Positions 33,705 through 41,964 of a DNA stretch of 64,000 nt are shown here, one piece after another. The notes below the pieces were generated by a model. It had not been told where the DNA came from. It was given only the letters and a program-made list of their open reading frames with translations, and made no database searches. Origin of the DNA: CAXBNB01 sp965267535 (lineage in GTDB: Bacteria; Bacteroidota; Bacteroidia; Cytophagales; Cyclobacteriaceae); contig OZ254082.1 of NCBI GenBank assembly GCA_965267535.1, positions 620,001 to 684,000 of the forward strand, read 5' to 3'. The translations under genes and the position numbers were made by a program. Within the stretch, counting starts at the first letter, position 1. Every line of letters starts with the position of its first letter.

Positions 33705-34280
33705 GTGAAAGTCCTGGTTGTTACACCGGAGCAGACTTTGCCCGACGAGATAGCTACATGCAATCGGCTACTGACCACAGGGTTGGTGAGCCGGTTGCAT
33801 GTGAGAAAACCCCACTGGCCGGTAGGGCTAATACGGGATTACCTCAGGGAGTTGGATGCGGAACACTACGACAAGGTGACGCTGCACGAGCATATAAGCT
33901 TAGCGTTGGAGCTGCAGCTGGGGGGTATTCACTGGAAAAGTGATCAGAACCCACAGCCCTTTGCAGGAGTAAGTTCGCGTTCGTTTCACCGATTGGAAGA
34001 CTTAAAAGCACAAAGTGAGGGGCTTGATTATGCATTTATCAGTCCGGTGTTTGACAGTGTATCCAAGCAGGGCTACAAAGCGGCAATCGATCACCAGCAA
34101 TTGCAGCGGCTCTTGCCGGTAGTGAATACTACGACGGTTTATGCTCTGGGAGGTGTCAGTATGGATACCGTGTCGGAGGTAAGGCGCTTGGGATTTAAGG
34201 GAGTAGCCGTTTTGGGGGCTTTTTGGAAAGAAAAAACAGAAGACAGACTGGCTTGGATAAAGCGTTTGAAAGATGAGTAA
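33705..34280 (+). CDS. ThiE/TenI-family protein, probably TenI-like
   Basis: 191 residues from GTG 33705 (MKVLVVTPEQ), 7 bases after thiC. It has the ThiE/TenI barrel: RLHVRKP at the VQLREK position, GGIHWK, GVSSRSFHRLEDL (compare GxSxHS), YAFISPVFDSVSKQGY and YALGGV near the phosphate site. However, the ND pair that binds Mg-pyrophosphate in ThiE (kept in the second copy as IVNDF) is replaced by LHEH. TenI enzymes share the fold, lack synthase activity and aromatise the thiazole product of ThiG. I therefore favour a thiazole tautomerase over a second ThiE. It overlaps thiD by eight bases. Confidence 0.75.
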   Translation: MKVLVVTPEQTLPDEIATCNRLLTTGLVSRLHVRKPHWPVGLIRDYLRELDAEHYDKVTLHEHISLALELQLGGIHWKSDQNPQPFAGVSSRSFHRLEDLKAQSEGLDYAFISPVFDSVSKQGYKAAIDHQQLQRLLPVVNTTTVYALGGVSMDTVSEVRRLGFKGVAVLGAFWKEKTEDRLAWIKRLKDE

Positions 34281-35022
34281 TAAGCAAACAAACCCGGTAT
34301 TGAGTATTGCAGGTTTTGACCCCTGCGGAGGTGCCGGAGTATTGGCCGATGTACAGGCTATGCAACAGTTGGCTGTGCCCTGCATGGGGGCTGTTACTGC
34401 GCTCACTTATCAAAACGAGGAACGATTGACAGGTGTAGAATGGAAAACCTTCGAGCAGGTGAAAAACCAGCTGGATCTGCTTTGGGAAGCCTATCATTTT
34501 GATGTAGCCAAAATTGGTATTGTGCGCGATTGGTCGCTTTTGCAGCAGTTGGTTGATTATTTGGTGGGAAAAAATGAAGCTATTAAAATCATCTGGGATC
34601 CGATACTGCGCTCTTCGTCGGGATATGATTTTATAACGCGTATTGAAGAGAGTCAACTATCGCAAGTTTTGGAAAAGGTGTACCTCGTCACCCCCAACCG
34701 TCAGGAATTTGCGCAGCTCACCCGGGTACTCCCATCAGACAGGTGGGCGTCTTTTTGCCTGCTCAAAGGAGGACATAGCACTACTGATGATACTTCCGAT
34801 GAGCTTTGGCACAAAGAAAAGCTGCAGGCAGTATTGAAAGGAAAGCGTCGGCAGGCCGTAGAAAAACACGGCACGGGCTGTGTGCTTTCTGCTGTGGTAG
34901 CAGCCCAGTTGGCCAAAGGGCAGGAACTTCAGGATGCCTGTCAAACAGCTAAAATATACATTGAAAGTTTTTTGCAAACCGGAAAAAACAAATTGGGATA
35001 TCACTTTGAAGTGAAAATATGA
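34273..35022 (+). CDS. thiD: Hydroxymethylpyrimidine/phosphomethylpyrimidine kinase
   Basis: 249 residues, ribokinase fold. It phosphorylates HMP and then HMP-P to HMP-PP. SIAGFDPCGGAGVLADVQAM (about 11-30) is the N-terminal substrate motif, AVTALTYQNE follows, WDPILRSSSG (about 98-107) is the Mg2+/phosphate region, LVTPNRQEF the conserved TPN element, and EKHGTGCVLSAVVAA (about 197-211) contains the anion hole and catalytic position. It is slightly shorter than E. coli ThiD. It overlaps its neighbours on both sides (8 bases before, 4 bases after). Confidence 0.94.
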   Translation: MSNKQTNPVLSIAGFDPCGGAGVLADVQAMQQLAVPCMGAVTALTYQNEERLTGVEWKTFEQVKNQLDLLWEAYHFDVAKIGIVRDWSLLQQLVDYLVGKNEAIKIIWDPILRSSSGYDFITRIEESQLSQVLEKVYLVTPNRQEFAQLTRVLPSDRWASFCLLKGGHSTTDDTSDELWHKEKLQAVLKGKRRQAVEKHGTGCVLSAVVAAQLAKGQELQDACQTAKIYIESFLQTGKNKLGYHFEVKI

Positions 35023-35675
35023 TAGACAGATTACACTATATATCGCAGGCTACAGCCGGCAAGTCTCACGTGCAGCACATAACGGAAGCCTGTGCAGCCG
35101 GAGTGAAGTGGGTCCAATTGCGAGTCAAAGATCAGCCTGATGAAGAGGTGGAAGAGATAGCCCGGCAGGCGCGGCAGGTATGCACACAGTATGGAGCCCG
35201 ATTGATCGTCAATGATTTTGTGGAAATAGCACATCAGGTAAATGCCGATGGCGTGCACCTGGGCAAGCAGGACGCATCGCCCGAATACGCCAGGCAAATA
35301 CTGGGGCCTGAGAAAATAATAGGAGGTACAGCCAATACGTTCGACGATATACTGAGCCTGACACAGGGTGATGTAGACTATATTGGCTTAGGGCCTTTTC
35401 GGTTTACCAGCACAAAACAAAACCTAAGTCCTGTTTTGGGATTGGCAGGTTATACATCCCTTTTGGATCAAATGAAAAAACAGGGAATAAGCCAGCCGGT
35501 AGTGGCTATCGGAGGCATAGAGGTGGCGGACATAGCTGCCATTGCAGATACGGGAGTGCATGGTGTGGCCATAGCTTCTCTTATCAATGAAGCAGCAGAC
35601 AAAAAAGAAATTGTAAATCAACTGTTAAAAGAGTTGTCAGATGAAAAATTTAACCATAGCCGGGCAGGAGTTTAG
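35019..35675 (+). CDS. thiE: Thiamine-phosphate synthase
   Basis: 218 residues. Joins HMP-PP and thiazole phosphate to thiamine phosphate. Key motifs: WVQLRVKD (about 32-39), LIVNDFVEIA (about 65-74) with the Asn-Asp that binds Mg-pyrophosphate, DGVHLGKQDASPEYAR (about 79-94), IIGGTANTFDDI, DYIGLGPFRFTSTKQ (about 117-131) and VVAIGGIEVAD (phosphate loop). The C-terminus runs 35 bases into thiG, the largest overlap in the window, which points to coupled translation. It is the functional ThiE of the operon, in contrast to the upstream TenI-like copy. Confidence 0.94.
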   Translation: MIDRLHYISQATAGKSHVQHITEACAAGVKWVQLRVKDQPDEEVEEIARQARQVCTQYGARLIVNDFVEIAHQVNADGVHLGKQDASPEYARQILGPEKIIGGTANTFDDILSLTQGDVDYIGLGPFRFTSTKQNLSPVLGLAGYTSLLDQMKKQGISQPVVAIGGIEVADIAAIADTGVHGVAIASLINEAADKKEIVNQLLKELSDEKFNHSRAGV

Positions 35676-36411
35676 TTCTCGGTTGTTTACCGGTACCGGA
35701 AAATTTAAAAACAATACACTGATGAAAGAGGCACTGGAAGCCTCAGGGTCGGAATTGGTCACAGTGGCCCTCAAGAGAGTGGACGTAAACGACAAGCAGG
35801 ATCATATACTGTCCCATTTGAGCCATGAGCGTATTCGATTGCTACCCAATACTTCGGGTGTGCGCAATGCCAGAGAAGCCGTTTTTGCTGCTCAATTGGC
35901 CAGAGAAGCGCTGGAAACCAATTTTATCAAACTAGAAATACACCCCGACCCCAAGTACCTGATGCCCGATCCGGTAGAAACCCTAAAGGCTACTGAAGAG
36001 TTAGCCAAGCAGGGGTTTGTGGTGATGCCCTATATTCATGCCGACCCTGTGCTGTGCAAGCGACTTGAAGAAGTAGGAACGTCGGCTGTAATGCCCCTAG
36101 GATCGCCAATTGGTAGCAACAAAGGGCTCAGGACAATCGATTTTTTAGAAATAATCATAGAGCAGGCTCAGGTGCCTGTGGTAGTAGATGCAGGTATAGG
36201 TGCTCCTTCGGATGCAGCCAAAGCCATGGAGATTGGAGCAGATGCCGTGCTGGTCAATACTGCCATAGCTGTATCTGACAATCCGGTAGAAATGGGCGTA
36301 GCGTTTAAGCTGGCTGTGGAGGCTGGTCGCATGGCCTATGAAGCGAAGCTCGCCTCTCCGGTAAAAAATGCAGTAGCCAGTAGTCCTTTAACCGCTTTTT
36401 TAGATGAGTAG
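35641..36411 (+). CDS. thiG: Thiazole synthase ThiG
   Basis: 256-residue barrel enzyme that builds the thiazole ring from DXP, dehydroglycine and ThiS-thiocarboxylate. GQEFSSRLFTGTGKF (about 8-22), VTVALKRVDV, LLPNTSGVRNAREAV, FIKLEIHPDPKYLMPD (about 98-113) with the Schiff-base Lys100, LGSPIGSNKGL and VVDAGIGAPSDAAKAMEIGA (about 181-200) are all present. It works with ThiS and ThiH, both in this operon. ATG start lies inside the end of thiE, and it overlaps thiH by eight bases. Confidence 0.97.
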   Translation: MKNLTIAGQEFSSRLFTGTGKFKNNTLMKEALEASGSELVTVALKRVDVNDKQDHILSHLSHERIRLLPNTSGVRNAREAVFAAQLAREALETNFIKLEIHPDPKYLMPDPVETLKATEELAKQGFVVMPYIHADPVLCKRLEEVGTSAVMPLGSPIGSNKGLRTIDFLEIIIEQAQVPVVVDAGIGAPSDAAKAMEIGADAVLVNTAIAVSDNPVEMGVAFKLAVEAGRMAYEAKLASPVKNAVASSPLTAFLDE

Positions 36412-37522
36412 TTTTAGCACTGTATTCGATCGCTATAGCTGGGAGCAGGTGAGAGAGCAGGTTTATAGCAAAACCTCTGCCGATGTAGAAGTAGCACTGC
36501 ACAAAACGGACCGCTCGCTCGACGATTTTATGGCTATGGTGTCTCCTGCAGCGGCGGCCTACCTGGAGCCTATGGCCAGAATGAGCCACGAGGCTACCCT
36601 CAGGCGCTTTGGCAACACCATGCAGCTATTTGCTCCCATGTATTTATCCAACGAATGCCAGAATATCTGTACCTATTGTGGTTTTAGTCTGGATAACAAA
36701 ATTCGAAGGAAGACCCTGTCCGACGAAGAAATAAACCGGGAAGTAGAGGCTTTGCGATCTTTGGGTTTTCAGCATGTGCTATTGGTAACCGGTGAAGCTA
36801 ATCAGACAGTAGGAGTGGGGTATATAGAAAAAGCCATACAGAAAGTAAGGCCTTACTTTGCCAATGTAAGTATGGAAGTGCAGCCACTCGATCAGGATGA
36901 TTACGAGCGGTTGATTCGTTCAGGACTGCATGCCGTGCTGGTATATCAGGAGACATATCACAAAGACGATTATAAAAAACATCACCCCAAGGGTAAAAAA
37001 TCAAACTTTTACTATCGCCTCGATACCCCGGACAGGCTGGGCAAAGCCGGCATACACAAAATAGGGTTAGGGGCATTGATAGGGCTGGAAGACTGGCGTA
37101 TCGATAGCTTTTATGTAGCTCTGCATCTCGAGTATCTGGAGCGCACCTATTGGCAAACCAAGTATGCTATATCGTTTCCTCGCTTGAGGCCCTTTTCCGG
37201 GGGGTTAGAGCCCAAGGTAGCCATGAATGACAGGGAGCTCGTGCAGTTGATTTGTGCGTACAGGTTGTTCAATGGAGAGGTAGAGCTTTCGCTATCTACC
37301 CGCGAAACCGAAAGCTTTAGAAATCATGCATTTAAGCTCGGGATTACCAGTATGAGCGCAGGCTCCAAGACCAATCCGGGAGGCTATGCAGTAGACCCTC
37401 AGTCGCTCGAACAATTCGAAATCTCGGATGAGCGCTCTCCAGCTGCGATATGTGACATGCTTACCGCCAGTGGATACGAGCCGGTGTGGAAAGACTGGGA
37501 TGCAGTACTCGAAGGAGTGTGA
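36404..37522 (+). CDS. thiH: 2-iminoacetate synthase ThiH (radical SAM)
   Basis: 372 residues. Cleaves tyrosine to dehydroglycine and p-cresol with a 4Fe-4S radical SAM centre. The cluster motif is CQNICTYCGF (about residues 85-94, CxxxCxxC). YLSNECQN, LLVTGEANQTVGVGYI (about 126-141) and the C-terminal LSTRETESFRNHAF and GSKTNPGGY are typical. Use of ThiH rather than the oxidase ThiO suits low-oxygen or flexible growth. It ends the thi operon; the next gene converges on it after 16 bases and no terminator is visible between them. Confidence 0.96.
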   Translation: MSSFSTVFDRYSWEQVREQVYSKTSADVEVALHKTDRSLDDFMAMVSPAAAAYLEPMARMSHEATLRRFGNTMQLFAPMYLSNECQNICTYCGFSLDNKIRRKTLSDEEINREVEALRSLGFQHVLLVTGEANQTVGVGYIEKAIQKVRPYFANVSMEVQPLDQDDYERLIRSGLHAVLVYQETYHKDDYKKHHPKGKKSNFYYRLDTPDRLGKAGIHKIGLGALIGLEDWRIDSFYVALHLEYLERTYWQTKYAISFPRLRPFSGGLEPKVAMNDRELVQLICAYRLFNGEVELSLSTRETESFRNHAFKLGITSMSAGSKTNPGGYAVDPQSLEQFEISDERSPAAICDMLTASGYEPVWKDWDAVLEGV

Positions 37523-37538
37523 TCGAGGCTTTTCGTTT

Positions 37539-38537
37539 TTATCTGTCAGCAGGTTGGATGTGTGTTTCGATGAGCCAATTGGAATGCTTTCCATGAAAAC
37601 TAACAATAAGGTCGCCACGCTGTAGCGTGTGATAGTCTTTTTCATTGACCTTGAAAGTGCCATAATCGGTTGTGGCAGAATAGCGCCTGTGTCCGTTGGT
37701 AGAAGACACCTGCTTGTCATTAACATTGGATACAATAGCCACTTTTGTGAGCAGGCGCTTATCTCTTACATATTTTGTCACACACTTGAAGGCCGAACGC
37801 AGTGTGAAAAAAATGACAGCCAAAAAGATAACTACTGGTATGATAAACAATGTGTTGACGAAAGAAACAAAAGAAAAAGCCAGAGCGAAAACGGAGAAGA
37901 AAATCATCACTCCAATGTTTTGAAACAACTTCTTATTTCTATGACGTGCCAATATTTTCAGGTCACTTTCAGTGAGAGGATACTCCTTGGTCGTTAAATT
38001 TTTTTGAGCTTCCTGCCGTTTTTTTATTTGATCTCTTATAGAAAAAGCTTGTTCCTCTTTTTGAGGAGAGCCCGTGGAGTGTAGTTTTTCTACCTGTAGC
38101 GACAGGCTGGAGCGTTTGGCATAATGCAGGGCTATCTCATCACCCACGTTCACATTTTGATAGTGCTGGTATTGTACAGCCACTCGTTTGTCGCCAAAGT
38201 ACAGGTAGTGCTTTGGTCTGCTTCGGTTTTTGCTGTTGCGGGAGCGGTTTTGTTGCACCTCCTTGTTGGTTACCTTACCCGTTATGATCAGCTTTTGCCC
38301 ACTCGACAAGTCCAGCAAAGCGCTGGCAGCTATCGATACGACTATGCCAAAAAAAAGCACCCCAAACCCAACCACTATATATAGCATAAAATCAGGAGTG
38401 TCTTTTAATACCTGAGTAAGAATCATGAAGAATATAAAGCCGGAAAAAACAGCAAATACACCCGCCCCGATAAGGTTTTTGCTCAGCTGTTTCCTGTCGT
38501 CATTGGTTAGTAGTTCGTTTTTTTCTTGGTAAGCCAT
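37539..38537 (-). CDS. Membrane protein with two tandem helix-pair/beta modules, unrecognised family
   Basis: 332 residues, not assigned to a family. Two modules are visible: each has a pair of membrane helices (about 22-45 and 52-75; then about 208-228 and 230-250) followed by a soluble, basic, beta-rich segment (KLIITGKVTNKEVQQ..., KHYLYFGDKRVAVQYQHYQ; then KVAIVSNVNDKQVSSTNG..., YSATTDYGTFKVNEKDY). The soluble pieces both resemble the small 'DUF3592-like' strand patterns, with phrases such as NVNVGDEIALHYAKRSSL and LQRGDLIVSFHGKHSNW in equivalent places, so an internal duplication is likely. No signal peptide. Alone on the minus strand between thiH and the hexosaminidase. Confidence 0.6.
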   Translation of the reverse strand: MAYQEKNELLTNDDRKQLSKNLIGAGVFAVFSGFIFFMILTQVLKDTPDFMLYIVVGFGVLFFGIVVSIAASALLDLSSGQKLIITGKVTNKEVQQNRSRNSKNRSRPKHYLYFGDKRVAVQYQHYQNVNVGDEIALHYAKRSSLSLQVEKLHSTGSPQKEEQAFSIRDQIKKRQEAQKNLTTKEYPLTESDLKILARHRNKKLFQNIGVMIFFSVFALAFSFVSFVNTLFIIPVVIFLAVIFFTLRSAFKCVTKYVRDKRLLTKVAIVSNVNDKQVSSTNGHRRYSATTDYGTFKVNEKDYHTLQRGDLIVSFHGKHSNWLIETHIQPADR

Positions 38538-38709
38538 AGTTTGCTGTATTTAAGTAGCTAATCTATTACGATTGGCAATGGTATCGAATACCCTGAAAAG
38601 GGTATTTATAGCCCGGTAAGAGCTAAAATTGAGTATGAGTAATTTTTTTTGACTAAAACAATGAAAGGCTTGGTTTTTGCTTAATGCGGACAGAACTATA
38701 ACTAAATGA

Positions 38710-41064
38710 ATGAATTGTATGATTAAGTATTTTTTACCAATCGCATGGCTGGTTTTCCTGTCGTGTCAACCTAAAGTTTCGATAGATCAAATTGAAGAAA
38801 TTTCCATAATTCCACAGCCGGCTTCCATGCAAAAAGGTGAGGGCTATTACCTGATTTCAGAAAGCACAGAATTGGTGGTGGGCAAAGGCCAGTCAGAGGC
38901 CAGACAAGCCGCAGATTTTTTGGCTAAGCTTATAGAGAGCAAGTCAGGCATGAAGCTCTCGATAGACGAGTCTGCAGTGAGCAGTCCTGATAATTCGATC
39001 GTGTTTAAGCTCATAGACGGACCAAAAGATGCCGAAAGTTATGAATTGGACGTTACCGGTGAAGGAGTGCAGATAAGTGCCTCATCAGGAGCGGGATTGT
39101 TTTACGGTGTACAGACATTAATTCAACTTTTTCCTACAGCATGGTCAGCAGATCAGGTAGGCAAAGATGATTTGTTGGTATTGCCGGCGGTAGCCATCGA
39201 GGACAAACCCCGATTTGGCTGGAGAGGTTATATGCTCGATGTATCCCGTCATTTTTTCGAAATAGAAGATGTAAAGCGAGTGATCGACTTTATGGCCGGC
39301 ATGAAGTTAAACCGGTTTCACATGCACCTGACTGATGACCAGGGGTGGAGAGTAGAGATAAAGAAATACCCGAAGCTTACTTCTGTGGGTGCCTGGAGGG
39401 TAGACTACAACGTAACGGATGAAAATATATCCAACTGGTGGGGACGACCGGTGCAAAAGCCGGGAGAAGAGGCCACCTATGGCGGGTTTTATACGCAGCA
39501 GCAAATCAAAGAAATAGTAGCCTATGCCAAAGCGCGCCATATTGAAGTAGTGCCGGAAATAGATATACCCGGTCACTCACAGGCAGCAATAGCCGCCTAC
39601 CCGGAGATATCCTGTACAGGAGGGCCGTTTTACGTGGCTACCGGGGGTGTATACAAAGACAATACATACTGCCCCGGCAAGGAAGTTACCTTTCAGTTTG
39701 TAGAAGACGTGCTAGGCGAGGTGATGGACCTGTTCCCCTTCAATTACATACATATCGGGGGTGACGAGTGCAACAAAGAATCCTGGAAAAAACATGCAGC
39801 TTGTCAGCAAAGAATCAAAGAGGAAAACCTAGCCGACGAGCACGAACTACAGAGCTATTTTATCAAAAGGGTAGAAAAAATGATCAATGCCCGGGGTAAA
39901 AACATGATTGGCTGGGATGAAATACTGGAAGGTGGATTGGCGCCCAACGCTACCGTGATGTCATGGAGAGGAGAAACAGGAGGGTTGGCAGCTGCACGTG
40001 CCGGACACGATGTGATCATGACACCCAACAAATACTGCTACCTCGATCTGAAGCAGGGGCACGACGATTTGGAGCCCAACCTGGGATACTCCTACAGCTT
40101 TCTGAAAGATGCATACCAGTACGATATTGTTTCAGATAGCCTTACAGAGCAGCAAGGTAAGCATGTACTGGGAGTACAGGGCAACCTTTGGACTGAGTCG
40201 ATCAGCGACTGGGGCAAGCTCACATACATGACTTTTCCCAGATTGCATGCCATTGCAGAAAATGCATGGACTCCTGAGGAGGGAAAAAATTGGGATGACT
40301 TTACCACAAGGCTATTGACCTACTATAAGAGGCTCGACAAAAAAGGAGAGCGCTACGCTACCAGTGCCTACAATGTGTGGATAGACCACCAGGGCAAAGG
40401 CAACAGTATAGAAGTGGCGTTGAAGACAGAAGCAAATGGGCTGGACATAGTATACACCCTCGACGGGTCTACACCTACAGCAGAAAGTCAACGTTATGAT
40501 AAGCCGTTTGGCATTACTAAGCCCACAGTGGTAAAAGCGACAACATTTATCGATGGTGAGCAGATTGGCAATGTTTCGGAGTTGTATTTTGCCGTACACA
40601 AAGCAGCAGATGCTAAAGTGATAGCCCGCAAGCCGGCGGTAAAAGACAAGTCCAGAGCGCAGGCTTTGGTAGATTTAAACTATGCAAAGCTGAGCAGTGG
40701 TGACCCGGCGTGGCAATACTTCAATGGCGATTTGGAGTTTGATGTAGTACTGCCAGAGGCTCGCGAAGTAAAACAAGTCGCTATCACAACCCTGCGCTTT
40801 ACGATCAGTGGCACATACAACCCTGAGGGAATGGAGGTGTTTGGTTCGGTAGACGGCAGAACGTTTACCAAACTGGGAGAGAAGCAACAGCTGCAGGAGA
40901 GCCTAACGCAGGGACGAAATAAAGTAACCACTACAGTGGATTTCCCGGCGCAGAAGCTCAAAGCCATAAAGATAAAAGCCAAGCGATTAAACCCTATTCC
41001 TGAGGGACACCACAGAGCTGGTCAGGCCTCAAAAATAGCAGTAGATGAGATCGTAGTGCTGTAA
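38710..41064 (+). CDS. Beta-N-acetylhexosaminidase (GH20) lipoprotein
   Basis: 784 residues. The N-terminus MIKYFLPIAWLVFLSC suggests a lipoprotein, with Cys19 as first mature residue (the -3 residue is Phe, slightly off consensus). GH20b domain about 30-150 (ISIIPQPASMQKGEG), catalytic barrel about 155-520 with FHMHLTDDQGWRVEIKKYP, and the catalytic Asp-Glu in YIHIGGDECNKESWKKH (about 346-362). Then a chitobiase C-terminal-type domain (VYTLDGSTPTAESQRYDKP) and a discoidin-like end. It removes terminal GlcNAc from chitin, glycans or cell-wall fragments at the cell surface or periplasm. Single gene; a strong terminator follows. Confidence 0.94.
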   Translation: MNCMIKYFLPIAWLVFLSCQPKVSIDQIEEISIIPQPASMQKGEGYYLISESTELVVGKGQSEARQAADFLAKLIESKSGMKLSIDESAVSSPDNSIVFKLIDGPKDAESYELDVTGEGVQISASSGAGLFYGVQTLIQLFPTAWSADQVGKDDLLVLPAVAIEDKPRFGWRGYMLDVSRHFFEIEDVKRVIDFMAGMKLNRFHMHLTDDQGWRVEIKKYPKLTSVGAWRVDYNVTDENISNWWGRPVQKPGEEATYGGFYTQQQIKEIVAYAKARHIEVVPEIDIPGHSQAAIAAYPEISCTGGPFYVATGGVYKDNTYCPGKEVTFQFVEDVLGEVMDLFPFNYIHIGGDECNKESWKKHAACQQRIKEENLADEHELQSYFIKRVEKMINARGKNMIGWDEILEGGLAPNATVMSWRGETGGLAAARAGHDVIMTPNKYCYLDLKQGHDDLEPNLGYSYSFLKDAYQYDIVSDSLTEQQGKHVLGVQGNLWTESISDWGKLTYMTFPRLHAIAENAWTPEEGKNWDDFTTRLLTYYKRLDKKGERYATSAYNVWIDHQGKGNSIEVALKTEANGLDIVYTLDGSTPTAESQRYDKPFGITKPTVVKATTFIDGEQIGNVSELYFAVHKAADAKVIARKPAVKDKSRAQALVDLNYAKLSSGDPAWQYFNGDLEFDVVLPEAREVKQVAITTLRFTISGTYNPEGMEVFGSVDGRTFTKLGEKQQLQESLTQGRNKVTTTVDFPAQKLKAIKIKAKRLNPIPEGHHRAGQASKIAVDEIVVL

Positions 41065-41090
41065 GATTCTAAGAGAGAGTAACACCAGAC

Positions 41091-41128
41091 AAACCCCTGA
41101 AATTCATACAATTTCAGGGGTTTTGTTT
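41091..41128 (+). terminator. Rho-independent terminator after GH20 gene
   Basis: Perfect 13-base stem (41091-41103 with 41111-41123; core ACCCCTGAAAT / ATTTCAGGGGT), seven-base loop and TTTTGTTTT tail. Confidence 0.88.
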
Positions 41129-41179
41129 TGAAACAAAAAAGATTATGTTTTCTTAGGAGTTCCACTTTTAAGAATTAAT

Positions 41180-41270
41180 CTCTCCAAAAGTTGAATTAAT
41201 AGAATTTTTTCTGCCGGACATGGCCAGTATTTTGTACTTAAAAGTATTGGAATGACAAACTTTTGGAGAG
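41180..41270 (-). repeat. 91-bp element with terminal inverted repeats, copy B
   Basis: Begins CTCTCCAAAAGTT and ends AACTTTTGGAGAG, a 13-base perfect inverted terminal repeat. Its reverse complement aligns without gaps to 31314-31404. It lies between the GH20 terminator and the toxin-antitoxin promoter; no obvious target-site duplication beyond a possible AT. The remaining part of this 304-base gap holds only that terminator and promoter. Confidence 0.8.
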
Positions 41271-41344
41271 ATCTCGACATGATTTTGTTTAAAAGCTGAA
41301 TCTCTGCGAGTTTTCTGTTTTTTTATAAATATCGTAGATATACC

Positions 41345-41352
41345 TATCTTTG
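41345..41352 (+). promoter_or_regulatory. Bacteroidota -7 element of the toxin-antitoxin operon
   Basis: TATCTTTG, an exact TAnnTTTG, 16 bases before the antitoxin ATG. Upstream sequence is AT-rich (run of T, then ATAAATATCG) with no clear TTG at -33. Confidence 0.55.
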
Positions 41353-41368
41353 AATAAACACTTTAGTG

Positions 41369-41593
41369 ATGAAAGTAGCTGACTTACAATTTGAAATACA
41401 TAAAGCAATAGATGGAATAACGGATGAAACTACGCTCAAAGAAGTTTACAATTGGCTTTATTCTAAAAATGCTCCTAACAAGCCCATGTCTCTCGATGAG
41501 TATAATAAAGCTATAGATATTGCTAGGCAGCAAATCAAAGACGGGGACTATCTTAGCGTTGAGGAATTGGAAAAACAATCGAAAGGTTGGTGA
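41369..41593 (+). CDS. Antitoxin of a type II toxin-antitoxin pair
   Basis: 74 residues from ATG 41369 (a GTG precedes it directly). Helical and acidic-rich with no classical ribbon-helix-helix motif: KVADLQFEIHKAIDGITDET, LKEVYNWLYSK and a tail SLDEYNKAIDIARQQIKDGD that resembles the toxin-binding segment of small Bacteroidota antitoxins ('addiction module' type). The function is inferred mainly from the toxin encoded next, with a four-base overlap (GTGA). Such antitoxins neutralise the toxin and usually repress their own promoter. Confidence 0.75.
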   Translation: MKVADLQFEIHKAIDGITDETTLKEVYNWLYSKNAPNKPMSLDEYNKAIDIARQQIKDGDYLSVEELEKQSKGW

Positions 41594-41892
41594 AAAAGAA
41601 ACCTGTCATTTGGTCAAAACAAGCTCAGGATTCTTTAAGGGAGTTTTATGATTATATCAAATCTGATTCAAAATCAGCAGCTCAAAAAGTAAAGCAGGAG
41701 ATAATAAATTCTTCGAAAAAGGTCTCTAACCATCCTGAAAAGTATCAGTTAGACGATTATTATCCCAATAACCCAGGAAATATAAGGAGGTTTTATAGGT
41801 GGAGTTATAAAATCATTTATCAGGTGAATGAAAATACTATCGATATCCTGAATGTTGTGCATACAAGTCAGGAACCTAGTCAAATTGCTTAG
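41590..41892 (+). CDS. ParE/RelE family toxin
   Basis: 100 residues from GTG 41590 (TTG 41587 is an alternative). The ParE/RelE fold is clear: VIWSKQAQDSLREFYDYIK (about 7-25), AQKVKQEIINSSKKVSNHPE, GNIRRFYRWSYKIIYQVNEN (about 65-84) and IDILNVVHTSQEP at the end, equivalent to the RxxxxxyrIiYrv...i.Il.v.h pattern. The basic, Tyr/Arg-rich strand fits the active face. RelE members cut mRNA in the ribosome, ParE members poison gyrase; this sequence alone does not decide, though VxxTRxxP-like ends (VVHTSQEPSQI) favour the ParE side. Confidence 0.88.
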   Translation: MKKKPVIWSKQAQDSLREFYDYIKSDSKSAAQKVKQEIINSSKKVSNHPEKYQLDDYYPNNPGNIRRFYRWSYKIIYQVNENTIDILNVVHTSQEPSQIA

Positions 41893-41964
41893 TTATTAGT
41901 TTGCAATCATTTGCACTCCACAGTGTCAGCTGTTAGTTTTAGGTGCTCAAAAATCATAACATAT

